Positions 51,502 to 61,011 of a stretch of 64,000 nucleotides of DNA are shown here, in pieces. This stretch comes from Paenilisteria portnoyi. GTDB lineage: Bacteria > Bacillota > Bacilli > Lactobacillales > Listeriaceae. The notes beneath the pieces were generated by a model. The model searched no databases. It was not told the DNA's origin and was given only the letters and a program-made list of their open reading frames with translations. The translations under genes and the position numbers were made by a program. The DNA lies in the NCBI RefSeq assembly GCF_014322795.1, contig NZ_JAASTT010000007.1, positions 62,001 through 126,000 on the forward strand, read 5' to 3'. How positions within the stretch are numbered: the stretch's first letter is position 1; the number at the start of each line of letters is the position of its first letter.

Positions 51502-52974
51502 ATGGGATTATCGACGAGTACGAAAGATTTTGATACGCGGGTGAAGGAGAGTCTGGACGATGCGTTTATGCAAAAAGCGGTCGCCAAGGCGCAGGATGAC
51601 CAGTGGGTGAAACGGGAAACGTCTCGGGAGAATTTGGGCAACTGGGAAGAGTGGCGTGATCTTGGAGAGCAGATTCGGCAACATACGCTTGAGAACTTGG
51701 ATTTTTATTTGGAGCAGTTTAGTGATAATGTGACGAAGAATGGTGGCAAGGTATTTTTTGCGTCGACGGAGCAGGAGGCAACGGATTATGTAAAAGACGT
51801 GATTCGGCAGAAAAATGCGAAGAAAATCGTGAAGTCGAAATCGATGGTGACGACGGAGATTGATTTGGATCGCTTGCTTCTTGAAATGGACGGGGTTTCG
51901 GTGATGGAGACGGATCTCGCGGAATTTATTTTGCAGATGGATGATTGGGATGAGCCGTCGCATATTGTTTTTCCAGATATACATAAGAACCGGGAGCAGA
52001 TTCGGCTGGTTTTTAAGGAGAAGCTGGCGTATGACGGGGACAATGAGCCGGAGCACATGGCGCGGTTTGCTCGCGAAGTATTACGGGAGTTTTTCCTGGA
52101 TGCGGATGTTGGGATTACGGGTTGTAATTTTGCGATTGCGAGTAGTGGCATGGTGAACTTGGTGACGAATGAGGGGAACGCGGATTTGTGCGAGAGCATT
52201 CCGGACACGCAAATTGTGTTGATGGGGATGGAGCGCATTGTGCCGAATATGGCGGACGCGGAAGTGATGGATAATTTGTTGTCGCGCAGTGCGGTTGGGC
52301 AGAGCTTGACGAGCTACATTACTTTTTCGGGGCCAAAATTGACGGAGGAATCGGATGGACCGGATGATTTTCATGTGGTAATTCTGGATAATAAACGTTC
52401 GGAGGCGCTAGGTACGGAGTTTCAGTCGGTGTTGCAATGTATTCGCTGCGGATCGTGTTTGAATGTGTGCCCGGTGTATCGGACGATTGGCGGACATGGT
52501 TACGGTTCGATTTATCCTGGTCCGATTGGCGCGGTGCTGTCGCCGGTTCTTGGCGGTTATGAACAGTTTGGCGAGTTGCCTTACGCATCGAGTTTGTGCG
52601 GTGCTTGTACGGATACGTGCCCTGTCAAAATTCCACTTCATGGCTTGCTGGTTGAACATCGGCGGGTGATGACGGACGAGCTGAAAATGGGACATGGTTT
52701 CGTGGATCAGCAAATGCGTTTTATTGCCAAAGCTACCTCGTCGCCGTTCTTGTTTAAGCAGGCGCTCAAATTTGGCCATGTCGGGCTTGGTGTTTTGGGC
52801 GCGAAACCGTCTTCTACGACGGAAAATTTATATCAATATGGCGGCTTTATTTCCGGTGGATTTGGCTTGATTAAAGGGTGGACGAGCGTGCGCGATTTGC
52901 CGCGACCTCCGAAAGAGCGTGATAATTTCAGAAGTTGGTATAAAAATCGGGAAGCGGGAGGTGCGGCTAAATGA
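51502..52974 (+). CDS. lutB: L-lactate utilization protein LutB (iron-sulfur subunit)
   Basis: The 490-residue protein has an N-terminal LUD domain (~70-290) and a ferredoxin-type segment with two 4Fe-4S motifs, QCIRCGSCLNVCPVYRTIGG (~313) and SLCGACTDTCPVKIPLHGLL (~365). A C-terminal DUF3390-like part (RRVMTDELKMGH onwards) completes it. It passes electrons from lactate to the chain. Start 51502 follows AAGGGGGATTC; the gene is 15 bp after lutA and overlaps lutC by ATGA. Confidence 0.9.
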   Translation: MGLSTSTKDFDTRVKESLDDAFMQKAVAKAQDDQWVKRETSRENLGNWEEWRDLGEQIRQHTLENLDFYLEQFSDNVTKNGGKVFFASTEQEATDYVKDVIRQKNAKKIVKSKSMVTTEIDLDRLLLEMDGVSVMETDLAEFILQMDDWDEPSHIVFPDIHKNREQIRLVFKEKLAYDGDNEPEHMARFAREVLREFFLDADVGITGCNFAIASSGMVNLVTNEGNADLCESIPDTQIVLMGMERIVPNMADAEVMDNLLSRSAVGQSLTSYITFSGPKLTEESDGPDDFHVVILDNKRSEALGTEFQSVLQCIRCGSCLNVCPVYRTIGGHGYGSIYPGPIGAVLSPVLGGYEQFGELPYASSLCGACTDTCPVKIPLHGLLVEHRRVMTDELKMGHGFVDQQMRFIAKATSSPFLFKQALKFGHVGLGVLGAKPSSTTENLYQYGGFISGGFGLIKGWTSVRDLPRPPKERDNFRSWYKNREAGGAAK

Positions 52975-53681
52975 CGGATAACCGGGAAGCATTTTTGAAT
53001 GGGATTGCGGAGAAATTGGGTCGGGAGCGGCGCCGAACTGGTGTGGTGCGACCGGAACGCGTGCATAATATTGCGGATGAAACGCTTGTGGGGAAAACGC
53101 AGGATGAGTTGCTGGTGATTGCGAAAGAGGCTTGTTCACGGATTCATACAGATGTGGTGGAGACACCCGTCGCGGAGCTAGCAGCGCACATTGAAAAAAT
53201 CGCTACCAATTACGGTAACGAGTCGGTGCTTATCGCAGATGATCCAAGATTCGGCGAGTTTGGATTACAGAATTTAGCGGATAATGCGTGGCGTGATTGC
53301 TCCGTATCTATTTGGAAAGAAGGCCGGGAAAATCGTGCGGCGAACATTGCAACGGCTGCTGACGCGAATATTGCGATTGCTTTCGCGGATTTCCTTCTTG
53401 CAGAAAGTGGCTCGGTTGTTGTGGAATCGAGCCCCAAACAAGGTAGGACGCTTCATTTTCTTCCAGTGCATTACATTGCGATCGTTCCAAAAAGCAAGAT
53501 TGTTCCACGTTCCACACAAGCCGCAGATTATTATGATGCGCGCATTGCGAGCGGTCAGGAAATCGGTTCTTCCATTAATTTTATCTCAGGCCCGTCGAAT
53601 TCAGGCGATATCGAGATGCAACTGGTCGTCGGCGTTCATGGACCGATTAGTGTCACTTATATAGTAGTAACAGATAAATAG
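52971..53681 (+). CDS. lutC: L-lactate utilization protein LutC
   Basis: The 236-residue LUD-domain protein shows ADFLLAESGSVVVESSPKQG (~137), LPVHYIAIVPKSKIVP and SINFISGPSNSGDIEMQLVV with VGVHGP at the end, all typical of LutC/YvbY. Its start overlaps the lutB stop. It is the third subunit of the Lut complex and lacks Fe-S motifs. Confidence 0.9.
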   Translation: MTDNREAFLNGIAEKLGRERRRTGVVRPERVHNIADETLVGKTQDELLVIAKEACSRIHTDVVETPVAELAAHIEKIATNYGNESVLIADDPRFGEFGLQNLADNAWRDCSVSIWKEGRENRAANIATAADANIAIAFADFLLAESGSVVVESSPKQGRTLHFLPVHYIAIVPKSKIVPRSTQAADYYDARIASGQEIGSSINFISGPSNSGDIEMQLVVGVHGPISVTYIVVTDK

Positions 53682-53742
53682 GTCGAATAAAAAGTCATGT
53701 TTAGGCTAGTGCTAGGCATGATTTTTTATTCGACCTATTTTT
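53677..53742. terminator. Bidirectional terminator between lutC and crp-like gene
   Basis: AATAGGTCGAATAAAAA pairs with TTTTTATTCGACCTATT. A second inner stem CATG/CATG and CTA/TAG forms a long imperfect hairpin. T and A runs serve both directions. Confidence 0.8.
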
Positions 53743-54392
53743 TAAGCTTCGTTCTCTTCACCAATCAGAAGTACGCGGGAATTAAAGATAACACGGCCTT
53801 CTTCCATCAATTGTTGCAAGTGGTTTGTCAGCGTATTAAGACTAACACCAGCATAGTTCGCAATCATTTTTCTTGAAAAATATCTCGGCAATTCGATCAT
53901 ACTCTGGTCATCCGCTTTCTGGTTGTAACGTGTCGCTAATGTGTGGATAAACGCGGCGATCCTATTTTTCGTATCTAAAGTTGCTTGGATTTGCTTCTTT
54001 TCTAAACGGCGTTGAATCGTCTGTAGCATGTGGTAGTGTTGTAATTGAATCTCGGCATTCTGTGCGATCTTGTTAAATACATCACTCTGTGCAAATCTCC
54101 AAACTGTAACTTCGTCTGTCAAAGCTTTTCCGAATAGTTGACTAGAGTAAACATTGTAATCTAGCAAATCACCTTCCCCAGCAAAGTCAATCGCTACATT
54201 TGTATTGGAGAAAATACCAGCAACACCAGCTACAATAACAAAGATGTAAGGCGTGTTGTTCGTTGCTGTTAATTCGATTTTGTCATTCTTCTTTAATTCC
54301 AATCTTTCCTTGGCGATATCTGAATCGAGTAGGGATGTTAGGAATTTTCCAGCTTGTATCTTTGTATCTAATGCTAATGTATTTGTTTTCAT
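53742..54392 (-). CDS. Crp/Fnr-family transcriptional regulator
   Basis: A 216-residue protein with a cyclic-nucleotide-type beta-barrel (~20-115, IELTATNNTPYIFVIVAGVA) but without the PRTCP-like cAMP-contact loop, a long dimer helix and a C-terminal helix-turn-helix (PRYFSRKMIANYAGVSLNTL, then TNHLQQLMEEG). No Fe-S cysteines are present, so it is not a classical Fnr. Listeria has many such PrfA-related regulators. The ATG at 54392 follows AGGAGGAGATACT. Its targets are unknown; lutABC is convergent with it. Confidence 0.78.
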   Translation of the reverse strand: MKTNTLALDTKIQAGKFLTSLLDSDIAKERLELKKNDKIELTATNNTPYIFVIVAGVAGIFSNTNVAIDFAGEGDLLDYNVYSSQLFGKALTDEVTVWRFAQSDVFNKIAQNAEIQLQHYHMLQTIQRRLEKKQIQATLDTKNRIAAFIHTLATRYNQKADDQSMIELPRYFSRKMIANYAGVSLNTLTNHLQQLMEEGRVIFNSRVLLIGEENEA

Positions 54393-54620
54393 AGTATCTC
54401 CTCCTGCCATTTTTTTGTCGTTTGTTAACTGCCTCTATAACTATTAAACCATGAATACCGAAATTGGGGAATTCATTCTTGTCATCAGAATGGACAGAAA
54501 TGAAAAAAATGATTTTTATGGAATCTAAAGATGAAAAAAAGGGTAGTATTAGTATATGTGATAAAAGTCGGAGAAAGTATGAGAAAATGACACAAATCTC
54601 ATCGTATTTTTATTTTTCTC

Positions 54621-54629
54621 TGATATAAT
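54621..54629 (+). promoter_or_regulatory. Extended -10 promoter of the P-type ATPase gene
   Basis: TG-A-TATAAT is 65 bp before the start codon. The rest of 54393-54693 is AT-rich and carries the divergent promoter for the Crp-like gene; nothing else is seen. Confidence 0.5.
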
Positions 54630-54693
54630 CTGGACATGAATAAAATATACAGAGTTATGGGAATGCATTCTAAAGCGAAAAGGATCTGGTGAG

Positions 54694-57039
54694 ATGGATA
54701 ATAAAACGAAAACACCAGCAGGCTTAACTTCCAGTGAGGTTGCCGAGCGAGTAAAACATGGACAGGTCAATCACGCACTCAAGCCGTTAACGCGCAGTGT
54801 GTTAGGCATTATACGGGACAATACGTTTACACTTTTTAATATGATAAATGTCGTTATCGCGAGCTTTATTATTCTCGTGGGAAGCTATCAAAATCTGCTA
54901 TTTCTCGGAGTGGCGCTCTGCAATACATCGATGGGAATTTTTCAGGAGATTAGGGCGAAGCGGAATATTGATAAACTGACGATTCTGACGCAGGCAAAGG
55001 TGAAAGTGATGCGTGATGGCAAGCTTTGTGAACTGGAGCAGGACGAGCTCGTGCTTGGAGATGTGATGGTTTTAAATCGCGAAGACCAGATTTGTGCGGA
55101 CGGGATGATTTTTCAGACGGACGGTTTGGAGGTTGATGAATCGCAATTGACCGGTGAGGCTGAACCTGTTGTGAAACGCGCGGATGACTACGTGATGTCT
55201 GGCAGCTATATCGTCAGTGGACAGGCGTACGTGAAGGTTTCAGCTGTCGGAGAACATAGCTTTGTGTCGAAAATTTCGATGGAAGTCAAGCAGGAGAAGC
55301 GGCCGGATAGCGAGTTAATCCGCTCGATTAAGAAAATTATCAAGGTATTGACGTTTATCATTATTCCGATTGGATTGGCGCTGTTTTTCTCGAAGTATTT
55401 TCAAGGATTGCCGCTGAAGGAATCGGTGCTCGGAACGGCGGCCGCGATGATTGGGATGATTCCAGAAGGGCTCGTGCTGTTGACGAGTATCGCGCTAGCT
55501 GTCGGGGTCATCAACTTGGCAAAGCAGAAAGTACTTGTGAAATCGATGCCGTGTATTGAGACATTGGCGCGAGTGGACGTGCTTTGTTTGGATAAAACGG
55601 GGACGATTACCGATGGAAAATTAGATGTGACGGATATTGTGTTGAAGCATCCGCGTGTGACGTCTTCGCAGATCGATGCTAGTGTTGGCGCCATCGTTGG
55701 CTCGCTTTCGGATAATAACGCGACCAGCATTGCTCTTGGTAAACATTTCACAGAGAATCCTGAATGGGAGATTGAGAAGCGTATTCCGTTTTCCTCCGCG
55801 CGCAAATGGAGCGGTTGTAGTTTTACGGAGAAGGGCACATTTTTGATCGGTGCGCCGGAATTTATTTTCAGAGATTTATCTGCGGAAAACCGGCAGGAAT
55901 TAGATGACTATGCGCATCAAGGTTTTCGGGTTTTGGCCGTGGCACATTCTTTGGAAAAGCTGACGGAAAGCGTTCTGCCGGATCAGTGCGAGTTACTAGC
56001 GTTCATCTTGATTGCGGATAATATTCGCGAAGAAGCGCCAGATACGTTCGCCTTTTTCGCCGCGGAAGGTGTGTCGATCAAGGTTATTTCGGGAGACAAT
56101 CCGGTGACGGTTTCGAATGTTGCAGTTCGGGCGGGTATTGCGGATGGCGATAAATACATCGATATGAGCGAAGTGGCCGAAGATGCCGATTTGTTGCCGA
56201 TTATTGAAGCATACACGGTATTTGGTCGCGTAACGCCGCATCAAAAGAAAGATTTGATTCGTACTTACAAAAATGAAGGTCGCACAGTGGCGATGACTGG
56301 CGATGGCGTCAATGATGTACTTGCTTTAAAAGAAGCAAACTGTAGTATCGCGATGGCAGAAGGCAGTGACGCCGCACGTAGCGTTTCCGATTTTGTACTT
56401 CTATCGAATAATTTCGACTCGATGATTGGCGTGATGCGGGAAGGTCGGCGTGTTGTCAACAATATCGAACGCGTCGCATCCCTTTATCTCATCAAAACGA
56501 TGTATTCGACGGTACTGGCGCTCGCGTTCATTTTCCTAGCAGGCGCGTATCCGTTCCAACCGATTCAACTCAGCCCAATCTCGGCGCTAACAGTTGGAAT
56601 CCCGTCATTCTTCTTAGCTTTAAAACCCAACTACGACCGCATCAAAGGGCAATTTCTCCACAAAGTATTGCAAACATCCGTGCCTGCAGCCACATGCGTC
56701 ATCACGTATATCATGCTGATTCTAGGCTTCGGAAACATGCTAGGCTTAAGCTTCGCGCAAACATCAACAATGAATGTGATGCTAACAGGCGCAACATGTT
56801 TCGTCGCATTAATCAGCGTCGGTCACCCGTTCGGACGCAAAACAAAAGTACTTGTAGTAACAATGATGGCTGCGTTTGTCTGCTTATTCCTATTCGGTGG
56901 CAAATTCTTCTCGCTCGTATCGATTTTCGATTGGCAAATGATGCTTATCTATGTACCACTACTCGTATCTTGCGGCCCACTCTACTGGTTTATCCGCCAT
57001 ATTATTATGCGATTCAGTTGGGCAGGCGCAAAAGACTAG
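54694..57039 (+). CDS. P-type cation-transporting ATPase (Exp7-like)
   Basis: The 781-residue ATPase has an actuator loop LEVDESQLTGEAEPVVKRAD (~150), helix 4 MIGMIPEGLVLLTSIALAVG (~250), phosphorylation site VLCLDKTGTITDGK (Asp ~305), the hinge AMTGDGVNDVLALKEANCSI (~530) and a C-terminal helix group. No N-terminal heavy-metal CxxC domain is present. The layout and size resemble pneumococcal Exp7, whose ion is not settled; Ca2+ or Mg2+ are candidates. The gene is preceded by TCTGGTGAG and stands alone. Confidence 0.8.
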   Translation: MDNKTKTPAGLTSSEVAERVKHGQVNHALKPLTRSVLGIIRDNTFTLFNMINVVIASFIILVGSYQNLLFLGVALCNTSMGIFQEIRAKRNIDKLTILTQAKVKVMRDGKLCELEQDELVLGDVMVLNREDQICADGMIFQTDGLEVDESQLTGEAEPVVKRADDYVMSGSYIVSGQAYVKVSAVGEHSFVSKISMEVKQEKRPDSELIRSIKKIIKVLTFIIIPIGLALFFSKYFQGLPLKESVLGTAAAMIGMIPEGLVLLTSIALAVGVINLAKQKVLVKSMPCIETLARVDVLCLDKTGTITDGKLDVTDIVLKHPRVTSSQIDASVGAIVGSLSDNNATSIALGKHFTENPEWEIEKRIPFSSARKWSGCSFTEKGTFLIGAPEFIFRDLSAENRQELDDYAHQGFRVLAVAHSLEKLTESVLPDQCELLAFILIADNIREEAPDTFAFFAAEGVSIKVISGDNPVTVSNVAVRAGIADGDKYIDMSEVAEDADLLPIIEAYTVFGRVTPHQKKDLIRTYKNEGRTVAMTGDGVNDVLALKEANCSIAMAEGSDAARSVSDFVLLSNNFDSMIGVMREGRRVVNNIERVASLYLIKTMYSTVLALAFIFLAGAYPFQPIQLSPISALTVGIPSFFLALKPNYDRIKGQFLHKVLQTSVPAATCVITYIMLILGFGNMLGLSFAQTSTMNVMLTGATCFVALISVGHPFGRKTKVLVVTMMAAFVCLFLFGGKFFSLVSIFDWQMMLIYVPLLVSCGPLYWFIRHIIMRFSWAGAKD

Positions 57040-57049
57040 TTATAAATGC

Positions 57050-57094
57050 AAAAATGGATCGACTCAGTAAATTGTGAGTCGATCCATTTTTTAT
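57050..57094. terminator. Bidirectional terminator
   Basis: AAAAATGGATCGACTCA pairs with TGAGTCGATCCATTTTT around an eight-base loop, between the convergent ATPase and aspartokinase genes. Confidence 0.88.
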
Positions 57095-58446
57095 TTTGCG
57101 TTAAAAAACTCATTATACAACGCACGTACTGCTTTTTTCTCTTCCTCTTCTTTCACGCCGAACATGATACTCACCTCAGAGGATCCTTGGTTGATCATCT
57201 CGATGTTGACGTGTGCCTCGGATAAAGCTTTCGATGCGCGCGCCGTTGTTCCGACGTTATGCTTCATTGCCTCACCAACAACCATGACAAGTGCAATGCC
57301 GTGCTCGATAGTGACTTCATCAGATGATAACTCATTTTTCAAACGATCTAAAACGGTTGTCTCTGTCTGGCGATCCATCTGGTTTTCCCGCAAAATAATT
57401 GTCAAATCATCAATCCCAGAAGGCATATGCTCATATGTCAAGCCTACATCCTCCAAAATTTCCAACACTTTGCGACCAAATCCAATCTCACGGTTCATCA
57501 AATATTTCGTAATATAAATACTGCAAAAACCGCCATCACTCGCAATCCCAACGACAGGTCCATTCGTATTTTCGCGATGATGAATCACACGCGTACCAGG
57601 CAATTCTGGACGATTCGTATTTTTAATTTGTACAGGAATCCCCGCTTGGAAGGCTGGAACGAGCGCTTCATCATGGAATACCGAAAAACCAGCGTATGAC
57701 AGTTCACGCATTTCCCGATACGTCAGCTCGGCAATCGCGCTCGGTTTATGCACAATTGAAGGATTTACCGCATAAACGGCATCCACATCGGTGAAATTCT
57801 CATAAACCTCCGCCTTCACGCCATTTGCCACAATCGCCCCCGTAATATCCGAACCACTGCGCGAAAACGTACTGATTTCACCATCTTTCGTATAACCGAA
57901 GAATCCTGGAAAAACAACAATCCCGTCGCGTTCCAACAACTTGTGCAAGTTATCATAACTTTCCGGTAGAACTTGCGCATTTCCCGGCTCATCCGTCACA
58001 AAAAGCCCGGCGTCTTTCGGATTCACATAATGCGCCTCTGTTCCTTGACTACGGAAAAACGCCGCAATCAGTTTGGCATTGTTATCCTCGCCACTTGCCT
58101 TAATCCGGTCCATGTAGCGGTCAGGATTGGACTTATCAGATGCCAGAAGTCCCTTGAAATCCCGCGTAATTCGGGCGATCACTTCCTCGCCAAGCCCAAG
58201 CTCATCCGCAATCGATGCATAGCGAGCCAGTACTTCTTGCTCCAAATCCGACGCCCTGTCCCCTAAGAGATGTTTCGCGCCACAATCAATCAATAAATCC
58301 GTTACCTTCACATCATCTGCAAAACGCTTACCAGGAGCTGATACAACAACGAACTTTCGCTTCGAATCTCCTACCACGATTTTGTATACTTTTTGTAGTT
58401 GCGTAGCCGAAGCCAGCGAACTTCCGCCGAATTTAATAACTTTCAT
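57091..58446 (-). CDS. yclM: Aspartate kinase (YclM/aspartokinase III type)
   Basis: The 451-residue enzyme closely follows B. subtilis YclM: VIKFGGSSLASATQLQKVY at the N-terminus, SGEDNNAKLIAAFFRSQG (~117), FSRSGSDITGAIVANG (~197) with the Thr/Ser-x-x-GRGGSD-type site, and NFTDVDAVYAVNPSIV (~219). Two ACT domains fill residues ~300-451 (IASDGGFCSIYITKYLMN, VMVVGEAMKHNVGTTAR). It phosphorylates aspartate at the start of the Lys/Thr/Met pathway and is usually inhibited by Lys plus Thr. It is a single-gene unit. Confidence 0.9.
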   Translation of the reverse strand: MKVIKFGGSSLASATQLQKVYKIVVGDSKRKFVVVSAPGKRFADDVKVTDLLIDCGAKHLLGDRASDLEQEVLARYASIADELGLGEEVIARITRDFKGLLASDKSNPDRYMDRIKASGEDNNAKLIAAFFRSQGTEAHYVNPKDAGLFVTDEPGNAQVLPESYDNLHKLLERDGIVVFPGFFGYTKDGEISTFSRSGSDITGAIVANGVKAEVYENFTDVDAVYAVNPSIVHKPSAIAELTYREMRELSYAGFSVFHDEALVPAFQAGIPVQIKNTNRPELPGTRVIHHRENTNGPVVGIASDGGFCSIYITKYLMNREIGFGRKVLEILEDVGLTYEHMPSGIDDLTIILRENQMDRQTETTVLDRLKNELSSDEVTIEHGIALVMVVGEAMKHNVGTTARASKALSEAHVNIEMINQGSSEVSIMFGVKEEEEKKAVRALYNEFFNAK

Positions 58447-58581
58447 TTTTCACACTCCTGATTTCATTCATTTGGCTAAGTATTCTGTTAACGTGATTAC
58501 TAAAAATGCCTAGACCATTATATCTATCCATTATGAACTTTTTTGCTAGAAAAAACAATATGTTTTTAGAATTATTAAAAT

Positions 58582-58767
58582 TTGTTCATTGACAAGGAAC
58601 TAGCTATTGAAAATAAAGGTATACTTCAGTATTATACAATTCGCCCTGATGACAATTTAAGCACGATTGCGAAGCGTTACGGTCAAAGCGTTATACAATT
58701 GCAGTCCTGGAATAATATCGAGAATGCTAATAAAATTGTATCTGGCCAGAAAATTCGTGTCAAATAA
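58582..58767 (+). pseudogene. LysM-domain remnant
   Basis: An open stretch between stop codons encodes one LysM repeat: YYTIRPDDNLSTIAKRYGQS, then VIQLQSWNNIENANKIVSGQ and KIRVK. The domain is complete and binds peptidoglycan in functional proteins. There is no ATG, no ribosome binding site and no signal peptide; TTG would be the only start. It is therefore probably the C-terminal end of a broken cell-wall hydrolase or phage lysin, at the left edge of the second LXG island. Confidence 0.6.
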
Positions 58768-58868
58768 CAAAATATGAAAAGGGATAATTTTACAATGGAG
58801 ATACCCCTATCTCTTATTTCACTAAACTAGGATCATTGATAACATCTGAATTCAATATGAAATAAGAC

Positions 58869-58900
58869 GAAGCCTTAGATTAATTTCTAGGGCTTTTTTA
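58869..58900 (+). terminator. Terminator upstream of LXG operon 2
   Basis: AAGCCTTAGA pairs with TCTAGGGCTT with G-T pairing, followed by TTTTTA. It isolates the LXG promoter from the LysM remnant. Confidence 0.7.
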
Positions 58901-58913
58901 TTTCCCATAGATT

Positions 58914-58922
58914 TGCTATAAT
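58914..58922 (+). promoter_or_regulatory. Extended -10 promoter of LXG operon 2
   Basis: TTTGCTATAAT is identical to the element in front of LXG operon 1 and lies in the same spacing from a conserved GAAGATACTAACACGAGAGG leader. Confidence 0.65.
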
Positions 58923-58959
58923 ACTCCTTGGAAGATACTAACACGAGAGGGAGTGTCCT

Positions 58960-59178
58960 ATGCCACATGACGAACAAGTTCGGCATGCGATATCTGCTAG
59001 AAAACATACTTTAGAGAGCATCGTAGACGGTATAAAAAATAGAAAAAGCGGGATTCAAGATGAAAATCACGAAGCAGAGGAAAAAATGATACATAGGCTC
59101 AATCAAATGAAAGCGGAAGCCAAAGACATGATTTCTCACTGTGAGCAGACAGAAAATGCTTTGCGGAGGGAGATATGA
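58960..59178 (+). CDS. LXG-associated helical partner protein 1 (Lap-like), locus 2
   Basis: A 72-residue helical protein that differs from its copy in locus 1 at only a handful of positions (for example HDEQ for HYEQ and NQMKAEA for NQIEAEA). Charged heptads and no Cys. By analogy with other LXG loci it should bind the LXG domain for type VII export. One base separates it from the next gene. Confidence 0.65.
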   Translation: MPHDEQVRHAISARKHTLESIVDGIKNRKSGIQDENHEAEEKMIHRLNQMKAEAKDMISHCEQTENALRREI

Positions 59179-59179
59179 T

Positions 59180-59470
59180 ATGTCAACACAAATCGATATA
59201 GACACAGCTTGGGTTTTGAAACAATTAAAAAAGGGGGAACAAGCCGTATCAGATTTTAAAGCCGAGGCAACAAAGATTCAACATACAATGGATAAGTTAA
59301 ATAAGCAAGTTTCTCCGGCTTTTATGACACGTTATATGGAGGTGAAAGAGGGATTAGTGACAGAAATAAAAGCGGATCAATTTACGAAATTAAACCAATC
59401 TTTTGTTGATAGCCAACTGGCGGTACATGCATTTATCGAAACGGATGCAAAGCTAGGAGGCGAGGGCTAA
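59180..59470 (+). CDS. LXG-associated WXG100-like partner protein 2 (Lap-like), locus 2
   Basis: A 96-residue helical hairpin, nearly identical to its copy in locus 1 (VSPAFMTRYMEVKEG against VSPDFMTRYIEVKEG). ATG 59180 is behind GGAGGGAGATATG. The stop overlaps the toxin start by one base. The near identity of the partners in both loci suggests that either set could serve either toxin. Confidence 0.65.
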   Translation: MSTQIDIDTAWVLKQLKKGEQAVSDFKAEATKIQHTMDKLNKQVSPAFMTRYMEVKEGLVTEIKADQFTKLNQSFVDSQLAVHAFIETDAKLGGEG

Positions 59471-60993
59471 TGGATTTTAAAATCAATATAGGGGAATTGG
59501 AAGATGTATTGACATCGCTCCATAAAATGAAATCGAGCTTAGAAACGTTAGACCGTGTGTTAGTCAACGTACAAAATGCCATCGCTCAACAACGAGGGAA
59601 ATTAGCCGAAGCGTTGACAATGGAATTTGGCGCTCATCGAGACGATATTTCCCGGCAACAAGGAACGGTGACACGGCTTTTTAAGTATTTGGAAAACTAT
59701 GTGGCGGATCTCAAATCGATTGATAGTCCGGTTTATCGCAAGCAAGACATGCTCATCGATGCGCGAGGCCTTCAAAAACTGGCCGAGCAGGAAGCCGAGC
59801 AACTAGAGAATGCTAAAAATGAGATATTTCGAGTGCCACTGCCAACGATTGAGCAGATTCCCGATGACCTAGACGAGTTGTGGGTGATGCGTCACAATCA
59901 AGAGCTGTTAGAGGACATGGATGATTATATACGCCGGAAACTCAACCAATTACAGCAAAACGAAGGCGAATCCATGCGTCGAATTAGCCAAGATATGCGA
60001 CGACTGATGGAAATGGATCAAGTACACGCCGCGCAAATCGAGAAAGACTATCGGCAATATGATCGGAATAAAGTACGAGAAGTTGCCGCGTCCACCCGAG
60101 ACACTGTTATTGGTTTCGGACTAGGTGCCATTGATAGTTTGAAACATCCAGAAAAGCAATTAGAAGGGCTGGCAAGTTTATTCGTAAATTTAAAAAGTGA
60201 TTCGTCTGGGACGTTAAATATGCTTTGGGGAAGTGTAGTGGAGAGTTATTTGGAACCTTATAAGAGCGGTGATGCATATGGTCTGACAAAAACGTCCATT
60301 TTGTTTGCAGGTACCATTGGAATCACGAAAGGTATATCAGATATAAGTAAATTGTCAGGCGTAAATAAAGTGGTAACATCAACAGAGGGGCTATTGAAAC
60401 AAACAACTTGTTCACCAGATGAACTATTTAAATACTTAAATGGCATAAATAAAGATGCTGCTCAAGTATATCTAAAGACAGGAAAGTGGCCAGACCATGT
60501 GCAAATACCAAAAAGCCCAAGCGTATTAACGCATGAAGGGGAAATCGACTGGAGGCAAGTACCGGAGAATGGATTTAAATTAGATACATTAGGAAATCCG
60601 ATTAAAGAAGCGTATATGCCTAAAGTGGGGGAAGTTATCGATAGATATGGACCAGTAGAGGGTAGATTTACTTCTCCGCTTGATAAGGGAATGCCTTTTT
60701 CCTATGATAAACGTTCGCTACCCTATATTGAAGATGTCTCTAAATATCATCAATATAAAGTCACGGGTGATTTCACAAAAATTAAGTCATATGTCCAAAG
60801 TACACCCAATGAAGAGTTACAAACTTCCATAATGGGTTATATGGATAAATATTCACTTACATTTGAAGATTTAAAAATACAGGCCGGAGGTATTGCACCA
60901 GGGTTTGGCTCTGCTGGGGGAGGCATACAATATCAGTTACCTCTACCTGCAAAGTTCTTAGAGGACTTAGGGCTAATAAAGACATTATTTTAA
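59470..60993 (+). CDS. LXG polymorphic toxin with C-terminal TNT (NAD+ glycohydrolase-like) domain, locus 2
   Basis: Residues 1 to about 210 are an LXG domain almost identical to toxin 1 over the first 105 residues. The TNT domain starts near 355: GEVIDRYGPVEGRFTSP (387-403), KRSLPY (414-419), KYHQYK (425-430) and GIAPGFGSAGGGIQYQLP (474-491). Arg399, His427 and Gln487 fit the catalytic Arg/His/Gln of TNT. The GGGIQY block is canonical, more so than in toxin 1. The C-terminal third is otherwise distinct from toxin 1. It is predicted to hydrolyse NAD+ in target cells; an immunity gene follows 18 bp later. Confidence 0.85.
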   Translation: MDFKINIGELEDVLTSLHKMKSSLETLDRVLVNVQNAIAQQRGKLAEALTMEFGAHRDDISRQQGTVTRLFKYLENYVADLKSIDSPVYRKQDMLIDARGLQKLAEQEAEQLENAKNEIFRVPLPTIEQIPDDLDELWVMRHNQELLEDMDDYIRRKLNQLQQNEGESMRRISQDMRRLMEMDQVHAAQIEKDYRQYDRNKVREVAASTRDTVIGFGLGAIDSLKHPEKQLEGLASLFVNLKSDSSGTLNMLWGSVVESYLEPYKSGDAYGLTKTSILFAGTIGITKGISDISKLSGVNKVVTSTEGLLKQTTCSPDELFKYLNGINKDAAQVYLKTGKWPDHVQIPKSPSVLTHEGEIDWRQVPENGFKLDTLGNPIKEAYMPKVGEVIDRYGPVEGRFTSPLDKGMPFSYDKRSLPYIEDVSKYHQYKVTGDFTKIKSYVQSTPNEELQTSIMGYMDKYSLTFEDLKIQAGGIAPGFGSAGGGIQYQLPLPAKFLEDLGLIKTLF

Positions 60994-61011
60994 TAATTAG
61001 GAGGAAAAATA

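Noticed and set aside
51508..52056. 182-codon frame antisense to lutB
   Set aside because: Arg/Leu/His-rich shadow translation, no start signals, and lutB is certain from its Fe-S motifs.
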